DNA from: Botryosphaeria dothidea
Taxonomy: Eukaryota > Ascomycota > Dothideomycetes > Botryosphaeriales > Botryosphaeriaceae
Length of the DNA: 64,000 nt
Direction: 5' to 3'
NCBI GenBank assembly: GCA_011503125.2
Contig: WWBZ02000073.1
Coordinates: 310,001-374,000 of the forward strand
Part shown: positions 56,628-64,000 of the stretch, piece by piece
Layout of the letters: each line of letters starts with the position of its first letter
How positions within the stretch are numbered: the first letter of the stretch is position 1
Made by a program: the position numbers and the translations under genes
The notes under the pieces: generated by a model
What the model saw: only the letters and a program-made list of their open reading frames with translations
Databases searched by the model: none
Told to the model about the DNA's origin: nothing

Positions 56628-57387
56628 CAGCCAGGCTTATCAGTGCGAACCTGCAGCTGCACATGCATCCGGCGCTTAGCGGACCCTCAGAGCACAGTCG
56701 CCGTGGGGGGTCGCGTTCCCTTACGCAAAGACGTGTCAAGGCGGCAACAACTTCCTTAGTCATCCGCTGCCTTTCCCTTGTCGACCAATGCACTCACATC
56801 ATCCGCTCTTCATCTCGGAAGATCCTCCCAACACTTCGACTTCATCAACCTTGAAACCCTCTTCTTTGCTGCTTGACGTTACACTTCAAGTTCAGCGCGT
56901 AGCCCCAACGCTGAAGTGGCAGAGGCGCGCAATGCACATCAACCCTAAACGACGACTCCAGCTGACAGTATTTCCTTCTGTGCGCGGACGATAAGAGCTA
57001 CGCACATTACAGGATATTCCGGAACATCACATTCTAGCCACACAAGCTACGGGAACGTTCTCTTGGAGGCTGCTAATTATGGAGCATATCCCTTGACGTG
57101 GGAATGCGGCGCAGCTGCCTGTCGTTTCCGCTCCACGCTCCCGTGCCGCACAACACACTCAAGAAAGCGTCTTTGGAGATTCTCATTGGCTTCTTGCAGC
57201 AGCGCCCTGTTTAGCCCTCAGAGAAAGTAGGAAATGATGCATGAGAAATGCTGCCCGCAGTTCTCTATATCTACTAACCGCGTGCTCTCCGAAATGAGAC
57301 CTTCCCGCTCACAGTATAGCCAATCTCGAGCGTGGCCGCCACGATCCCATTGTCGCTTTCAGAGCAAATTCTCTACTCGACATTCAC
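56628..57387. other. Divergent intergenic region
   Basis: Between the hydrolase (minus) and the membrane protein gene (plus). No coding region supported; holds both promoters. Confidence 0.5.
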
Positions 57388-58761
57388 ATGCCACCGATGA
57401 ACAAGACTCTCGGAAGTTCCAATGCCACTACACCCGACGATTTAGTGGGTTGGACACCTGAATCAGACGGACGCGACACATTGACGATCATCACATCTTG
57501 TTTCTTCACCATTCTCATCTGCACATGGACGGTCATACATCCTAGAGTCCATACTTCCCACCGCATGGCCATGGTCCACAAATCGTTTCAGTTGGTGAAG
57601 ACCATTATCGTTCCAGAAATGGTCTGCATTGAAGCCCTTTAAGAATGGGTACAAGCCCGCAAAATAGTCCGCCGTTCATCCGCCGCGACTCAAGGAGGCC
57701 TGAAACTTGTCCATGCCTTTTATCTCGGGATGCTCGGTCTGCGTTACCGAACGGAAAACGGAACGAGGGTCCTATGGCCCAGTCAATACACTTGGCTGCT
57801 AAACAATGATCTTGTCAGCTGGCCTGACCATGAGGCTTGGGGGTTGTCTGAAGAGCTACTACGAGACAAAAGTAAAGCTGATGGCCTTGTTAAGCTTGCT
57901 GCCGTGACACAGTTGACCTGGTTCAGCTTGCAATGCATCACACGTACAGCTCACGATCTGCCCACAGCAGCTTTGGAGGCCATGACCCTAGCTTACGTCT
58001 TTATAATGCTCATCACATACCTTCTCTGGTGGGTCAAGCCAAAAGACATCACAACCGCCACGTTCGTGGAGCTGCCGGACATGAATCACAGACAGCGACA
58101 AATTTTCGACTCGCTGTCCATGGAGGACACATACGACGACGTCAACAGGGCGCAAAAGGCTTCCAAGAACATTGCCTGGTACTTGGTTGCCCGAGATTGT
58201 AAGGACGATGATATTCTCCCTCATGGACTCCGGTCACAACAATGAAACCTCCAAAAGTACATTCGTGGAAGAAGTCCTTTCCATACAGCCTGGAATCCAG
58301 AGAGCACGACCGCATATTGAGCGTACCGAAGATCCGATGATCTTCACACAGTGGGACAGAGACTTATATTTCACCAAATGGTGGCCTTTGATCTACGTGC
58401 TTGGGGCTTCCTTCGGCACTATCCACCTGATCTCCTGGAATTCAACCTTCCTGACCACCCCCCCCCCCCCCCCCCCTTCGAGCGGTGGCTTTGGCGCTCA
58501 AGCGCGCTTACTTCTGTCATCATGTCCATCATTTACATGCAATTCAAGATCGTATCCCTCCGATGGGACGGCCCGCTTACGATAGTCCGCGTTTCTGTCC
58601 CGATTCTCTACATCATCAGCCATGTCGTGATGATGGCGGAGGTCTTTGCAGCTTTGAGGGCCATGCCTCGCAACACGTACGACACGTATGAGATTTGGAA
58701 TTATTGGCCTTTCTTTTCTTTGATGTGTTACAAAACTGTGATCGGACTGCTTTGGCAATAA
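57388..58761 (+). pseudogene. Fungal multi-pass membrane protein of unknown function, broken
   Basis: The N-terminal part (signal-anchor TIITSCFFTILICTWTVIHP, then QLVKTIIVPEMVCIEAL) meets a TAA at 57640-57642 and continues in the same frame: EWVQARKIVR, WLLNNDLVSWPDHEAWGLSEE, ALEAMTLAYVFIMLITYLLW and VKPKDI. After about 58200 the frame changes, probably through an intron with donor GTAAGG at 58200. DRDLYFTKWWPLIYVLGASF follows, and a run of 19 C (58458-58476) shifts the frame again to FERWLWRSSALTSVIMSIIY and the last TM segments. The order matches a widespread Pezizomycotina family of membrane proteins with no assigned function. One nonsense codon is certain; the C-run frameshift may be an assembly artefact. 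Confidence 0.65.
58458..58476. repeat. Homopolymer of 19 C inside a coding region
   Basis: Encodes a Pro run in one frame. The flanking conserved sequences are in different frames on its two sides. Confidence 0.85.
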
Positions 58762-58965
58762 TTCGTACATCCGGACCACCAATGAATCAAGGAGCCCAAA
58801 CATCGGTTAAGACACGGCCGCCAATCGGAAACTAAAAAGGTCCATTAGCTTGGATTCATGCTCAACTGGTCTTTCGGAGCTCTCTCTTTGCCGTGTGGTG
58901 GGTGAGAATGATCTACTCCCCACAGGCAGGCCGACGGAAAGGACGGGGCACGCCCATCTCCAGAC

Positions 58966-61639
58966 TCAGTCCGGGACCAACAAAGTTGGAGAACTCACCT
59001 TGTCCGGCGGTAGGACAACCGCTCGGGGCCTGGCGCCCGGTTGAACCGTCTGGTTGGCCTGCACATCCGGAAAGCGCGCCAGGATATCGCTCATCGCATC
59101 CTGAGTGGCCTGCACGAGCTGCGTCGGCGTCGGCCTGTCCTCAGGCAGCGGCCTCATGCACCAATACGCTACAAACGGCACAACGTCAGCTCACTGCCCA
59201 GCCTCCCGATCCCCCATCAACCCCATCTCCGGCCACACACCAACAGCAAACGACAAAGCACCACCCAGGGGGGAAGGAAACGCAAAAGCACTCACCCAAT
59301 TCGACCAACCTCCCGCTGAAATGCGGCCTCATCGCCCCGGCCGGCGGATACGGCCACCAATGCATCGGCCCGCCCGCCACCACGGGCCCCGCGTACGTCC
59401 GCGGCCGCTTCGCGCGGCGCAGCACGCGCGGCGAGGCGTCTCCGCGCTGCGGCGGCGCGAAGCCCCTGTCGACGGCGACGAGCCAGTCGGCCCTTTCCTT
59501 CGCGGCGGCGCGGGCCCACGGCCACGGGCGGCGGGCGGCGTGGCGCGGCAGCGCGTCCCACCAGGCGGGATACAGGTTCCTGGCGGGCGGGGCGCGCGGG
59601 GCGGCCTCGTCGCGGAAGAGGTAGCCCTCGGGCCACGGGTCGGAGGTGAGGAGGCACCAGACGACGACGCCGAGCTGGTAGACGCTCGTGTGGATGCGGA
59701 CGCGCGCGGCCGCGGGCAGCTCGGGCTTGTGGTAGTCGCGCGGGCGGCGGGGGAACGGGGTCTCGCTCGCGGACGAGGGCACGTCCGAGACCTCGGAGAT
59801 GTCCGAGTTGCCGGCCTCTTGCCTGCGCTTCTGCTTCTTGGCTTCGCGCTTGGCGGCGAGGCGGGCGGCTTTGCGCTTGCGCTTCTTGATCAGCTCGAGC
59901 TCGCGGCGCGGGCCCCAGACGCGCTCGGCGTTGTAGTCGAGTTGCTGGGCGTCGGTCGTCATTTCCTGCCGGTTGAGGGGGGGTTGTCAGCGAGGCGGAG
60001 CGCGGGTGCGTGGCATTTTATATTGCCGAAGTTGACAGGCATCTTGGGGGGGGGGGGGGGTGATGGTGTGGACGGGGTATGAAGGGGTAATCCCGGCTCA
60101 TCACTTACGAATGGGACAAAATGATCAGTGCCCATTCCCAAAATGTGGGACGGTACCTGGTCGGTGGCATTTGGATGAGGATAAGATTCCGCGCCGCCAA
60201 AGTCCGTAAGCAGAGGCATTGGATAGTGTCCGTGCCAGGTGTGCGCGCCGTTGCCAGTTTCTTCATGGTATAGCAAGATGTTGGCAGGCTTGATGTCGGC
60301 ATGGAAGATCGGGCGCCATGTTGGGTCGGCGGCTGCGCCTGGAGTCGTCTGCCCGGATTCCAGGAACAAGAGTGCTTCCGCGAGGCCGTGGAAGATGTAC
60401 CAGACGAAAGGTTCGGGGAACACGAGGCTGCAGATATCATGAGCGCACATTTGATGTTCGAGGTAAAGGGGATTCCGTACTTGTTGTCACTGTAGTACCT
60501 GATAAGCCCGTGCAGGTCACCGTACTTGGCGTATTTAAGCCAGGTCCTGCCTGGCTCCGTGCCACTCCATTCACTGGAGCCGAAACACTTTACAATGTTC
60601 TTGCTCACTGGTCGACCGCGAGCGATGCGACGCGTCAGGCGACGGAGCAGGTGACGCTCCTTGGCATTTATAATATCATTGTATCGGTCCCTCTTGAGGA
60701 CCACGCGCTTTCGGGACACTGGTGTCAGCTTCATCTATACCAAGATCCACGAGCTACTCACAAATTCCGTGTTTCTAGTCGTTGTATTAACCAGCCGATA
60801 GACGCAAGCCGTGCCAAAGGAGGAGGACCCTCCAATGCGAGCACCGTACTCCCATACGTATTTATGAACACCTCCCCCTCTCGCTTCAGTGTCGGAGGGC
60901 AGACTTTTCAGCATATTTGGCATTGCCTCTTTGTCGTCAATATGAAGGACGTTATCATTAAGCGTCGGCAGAGGCCCATTGTCTTTTGCAAAACGTTGCG
61001 GAGGTTGAAGCCCAAGAGCAGGCAGATTCCTCGCATGATTGATGGCCCTCGCAGCACTTTGGTACGGAGTTCGCATGGGAGGCACGAGCATATCATATTC
61101 CTGGCGGTACCATTGGCGGATTTGGTCTAAAGCGGGCCTGTCAGCATGCAAATCATACAGAGGGCAAGATGCGGAAAATAGTAAGAGAGACAAACCTTCC
61201 GTCCAGCTCCATCTTCCGGCTTTCCTCGTATAGTATATCTCGTCATCGTTCGCGTAGACGTCAAATGAGGAAACCTGTCCACCATGCCATGCTCGCGGCC
61301 AACGCTTGTGTGACTCTGCTTCCCAAGTTCTTCTCAGCGGAGATGGTAGCCGGCCATACTGGTCGTTGAATAAGCGAGTCCGGTGGCCTGACAAATCATG
61401 TCTCATTAGCATGTTGAATGCTTTCATGTGGAGCCTCAGGACCTACCTGGGAGCGGTCTTCGCCGGCGTTGAATCCTGTTGACCCATTTTGGAACGTTCA
61501 CGGCGTTGGCGCCCTGCGAGTATTGATCTTCAAGGGCCAAACGATACAGATCTCTACCTTGCCGGACTGGGCCTCCGTTTGGAAGGCCATTGAGAATCGC
61601 TGGCGTCGGACTCAGAATTGGAAGCGTGTAGGAGTCCAT
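58966..61639 (-). CDS. Protein kinase-like protein, six exons
   Basis: Exons 61639-61447, 61387-60762, 60707-60499, 60427-60109, 59965-59296 and 59168-58966 give 739 aa with all phases consistent. Introns are 59, 54, 71, 143 and 127 nt. About 240 residues of unrecognised N-terminus precede the kinase fold: Gly loop GARIGGSSSFGTACVYRL, VVLKR (ATP Lys, at the third exon's start), KNIVKCFG, KYGDLHGLI, FPEPFVWYIFHGLAEALLFLE, catalytic HADIKPANILL and LLTDFGGAE. A Lys/Arg-rich insert is followed by VYQLGVVVWCLLT and CMRPLPEDRPTPTQL. Catalytic Asp, Asn and DFG are present, so activity is plausible. No substrate family is assigned. A GTGAGT directly before the last codons (AAG|GTGAGT) may be another donor, so the C-terminus is uncertain. 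Confidence 0.78.
60046..60060. repeat. Homopolymer of 15 G within a kinase intron
   Basis: Falls in the 143-nt intron 59966-60108, so it does not affect coding. Confidence 0.8.
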
Positions 61640-62508
61640 AATGACAGCAGGATGCGCGAGGATAAACAGGGCAGGGTTGAGGAATGATTGCTTGAGAGGA
61701 AAGAACTGCTGAGCAAATACCTACATTGTTTGCGAGACTATTGTTTCTTTGTCAACTTGATCAATGGACGCATGTGCCGCTTTCGGATTCTCAGAAATAT
61801 TGCACATGAAAACATCCTTCATCGGGCGTTGTGCTGCGAGGCGGACACGACACAATTCCCCCCTGCCCTGAAGAATCAATCGCATAAGTCTCAGTGCTGC
61901 AGATTGCCCAGTTAAGCTTTCTGAGAGGCTCGGTCTGAAAAGGTCTCACCTTGAGAATCTGCAAAAGAGTCAGCCGGAGGGGTCCCGTCTTTGTTTGGTG
62001 TTTTAGCAACACAATCGCAATGACGTTTTCGGTGACAAACAAAGAAGCCTTTCAGATCACGCATACTGCAACGCTCAAACACGCCGCAATGACAGATTCA
62101 AACCACTACCTGTTGTGATAAAAACAAGGGGCCATCAAATGCTAAAGTATGTAAACCGTACGAGTGAAGAACGGTCGATATATACAAGGACAGTACGAAG
62201 GCGCTGAAAAAAGTGATGTGAACTACCATCTTGCATGCTTTCTGCTTCAATAACGGACCCGCTGAAAGAAACAATACAACTTTCAGAGCAAAAAGAAGTG
62301 GAAAGATTCAAAGTTACTTCTCCCAGCCTTTAACTTCCGCATTAACTCGTGACCTTAAGAACTCCACCCTATCGCCGATGACCATCGCGCGTCAACCCTA
62401 GGAAAGGAAACAAGGAAGTGCAAAATGAAACTTGGCATTGTGACTGAGTAATACGGCCATCGCTGCCATGACGATGGAAAATCCATTCGCTCGCTGACGC
62501 TAAATCGC
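61640..62508. other. Intergenic: kinase promoter and TM9 gene 3' region
   Basis: No coding region supported on either strand. Confidence 0.5.
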
Positions 62509-64000
62509 TCAGTCCGCCTTGATAGCTCTGTTCAGTGAAGTAATTAGCAGGGGTTGGTGTGTTTGATCGGATCAGCTCATCATACCCATATATTCTACGC
62601 ACGAAAGCATATGCAGCCAAGAAGCCGATGGTGCCAGTCAGAAGTCCGTATACGAGACAGGCAAGGAAGCTGTAGGCGAAGAAAAGCATGCTCGAGACGA
62701 AACCTGTAATATGAAGCTTAAAGAAGTAGTACCACGTGCAGGCCAGGAAAACCCAAAGGGCAGAGCCGCCGCCGACGAAGAAGGATTGCCACCACCATTG
62801 GTAGTTCTGTGTATTGTTAGAATTTAGCACATGTGAAATCGGAACGACCTTACCTCGGAGCACAGCTGGTTGTACGTCGCAATTATAGTGACCTCCACCA
62901 CAGTGATGAAAAGGATCATGCAAACAGCAGCCAAGAAGCCGTAAACGTAATAGTAACCGCTCTTGTCCTGCCACAGGCTCTTGAAAACGAAAAGAAGCTC
63001 GATGAAAATGACCGCAAAGGGAAGCAGGCCAGCAAGAAGAATGAATTGGAGATTCTTCATGTACCAAACCTGAGGAGGAATTTGCCGGGGGATGGCATTG
63101 GTCTTGACCGGGTGAGTCCAAGCCCCGACCTTTTCAAAGCCGTACCAGCTTCCGACGTAGACCAATGGAAGTTGTACGAGCAGCCAAAGTACAAGAAGTG
63201 CGAGCAGGGTGCCGAATGGAATGGCGGTACTTGAGGCTTGAGCCCAAACGAAGAGGTTGAGGATGAAAATGGTGGAAAACAGTAGACCCGGGATGAGAGT
63301 GCCAGTAACGATGACATTCTTCTGCCAGCGCTGACCACCAAAGGTCTTGTAGACGCGCGCAGAGAAATAACCAGAGAAGATACCAGCGAAGATGAAGAGC
63401 GCGATGCCGACGCTGATAAAGCCACCGCGGAAGCTGGGGTTGAGGACGCCCAAGGCACTCAGGATCAAGAGACCAGTTGCCATGAACACCAATTGAGAAC
63501 CGGATCCAACAAGAGGAGCGAGCAAACCACCGAAAGGCGGAGGACGGAACGCGTCACCGTGAAGGAGCTTCCAGCCAGTGATATCCTCAAGCGGCTCATC
63601 ATCGGAAGAGATATCGGCATCTCCATCATCGTTGTCAATTTGTCCCAAGAGACCACTTTTTTCAGCGCTCTTCCTCGGTGACCTAGACTTCGATCGCGGG
63701 AGCTTGGGCTTTTCGATATCACTCGAGCCCTTGATGTCGCCGCGGACGGTTCTGGTGAAGATGACGGCAACGGCCGCAGTCAGGACGGCAGAAATCAGCA
63801 GCGAGTTGATGATGGCGATCCAATGGATCTTGGAGCTGTCCTCCTGGTTGACAAAATACATGTCCCAGCGATTTTGCCATTCAAGCTTGTCGTCCTCGCG
63901 GAAGTAGACCGAGTAGGTGTAGGGGATCGTGAGCGTGGCATCATCGTCGATATCCTCCTCGTCGGGAATGTAAGAAGAGTCCGCGTATCTGGTCTGCAAG
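62509..64000 (-). CDS. TM9SF / EMP70 (nonaspanin) membrane protein, C-terminal part
   Basis: The 5' end lies beyond the window. Exons are the window edge to 62854, 62806-62586 and 62527-62509, with introns of 47 nt (GTAAGG...CACAG) and 58 nt (GTATGA...AACAG). The visible part starts in the lumenal domain (YSVYFREDDKLEWQNRWDMY) and holds the full nine-TM region: FVNQEDSSKIHWIAIINSLL, the acidic loop, GDAFRPP, GSGSQLVFM, WYMKNLQFILLAGLLPF and NYQWWWQSFFVGGGSALW. The last small exon gives RRIYGAIKAD. The terminal K-A-D fits the KxD COPI-binding Golgi retention signal known for this family. Nonaspanins act in Golgi/endosome membrane sorting. Looks intact. Confidence 0.93.

Noticed and set aside
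59105..60082. 325-aa open frame antisense to the kinase exons
   Set aside because: It crosses two well-defined kinase introns and has mirror composition; the kinase on the minus strand has consistent phases and catalytic motifs.
61138..61195. 58-nt intron in the kinase (GTTTGT...GACAG)
   Set aside because: Splicing would put a stop directly after the junction, whereas the unspliced frame is open.

Overview
The window is nuclear DNA of a filamentous ascomycete (Pezizomycotina; a Dothideomycete-like genome is possible, but I cannot fix the class). The evidence is short GT-AG introns (mostly 47-93 nt), fungal-specific families (HET domain, RTA1, SnoaL-like secreted proteins, C2H2 plus Zn2Cys6 regulators, DUF4139), a Ty1/copia element and a Tad-like LINE. 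Stops inside both transposons look like the product of repeat-induced point mutation (RIP).

Left half (1-40 kb) is accessory and heavily remodelled. It holds two HET-domain genes (844-2355; 7024-8775), of which the second has an in-frame TAG and a solo LTR that replaces its C-terminus. Between them lie a Kex2-processed repeat-peptide precursor (3689-4534) and a SnoaL-like pseudogene. Next come a secreted intradiol dioxygenase (9370-10403) and a complete copia element (12979-18383, LTRs 148 bp, target duplication CAATG) sitting inside an exon of an NmrA-like gene whose two halves lie on either side. A CYP52-like P450 (20411-22078), an RTA1 pseudogene, an intact short-chain dehydrogenase (26598-27581) and a zinc-finger regulator (28032-30123) follow. 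Two paralogous 8-cysteine secreted proteins in opposite orientation (30604-30996 and 36297-36686) flank a 5'-truncated LINE with a 15-bp target duplication (32640-35933). A further small secreted protein (37293-37748) and an Old Yellow Enzyme pseudogene complete this half.

Right half (41-64 kb) looks like core genome with mostly intact genes: catalase-peroxidase katG, a nucleotidyltransferase-fold gene with one frameshift, a calcineurin-like phosphoesterase with one apparent frameshift, a DUF4139 protein carrying nucleoporin-like GLFG repeats, a homeodomain/C2H2 regulator, an ABHD12-like hydrolase, a broken multi-pass membrane protein, a six-exon protein kinase, and the 3' part of a TM9SF (EMP70) protein running off the window edge.

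No classical biosynthetic cluster is evident. The most unusual items are the repeat-peptide precursor with two related repeat families and a splice-created dibasic site; the secreted 8-Cys paralog pair around a LINE; two clean cases of copia sequence rewriting host genes; and the GLFG-bearing DUF4139 protein.
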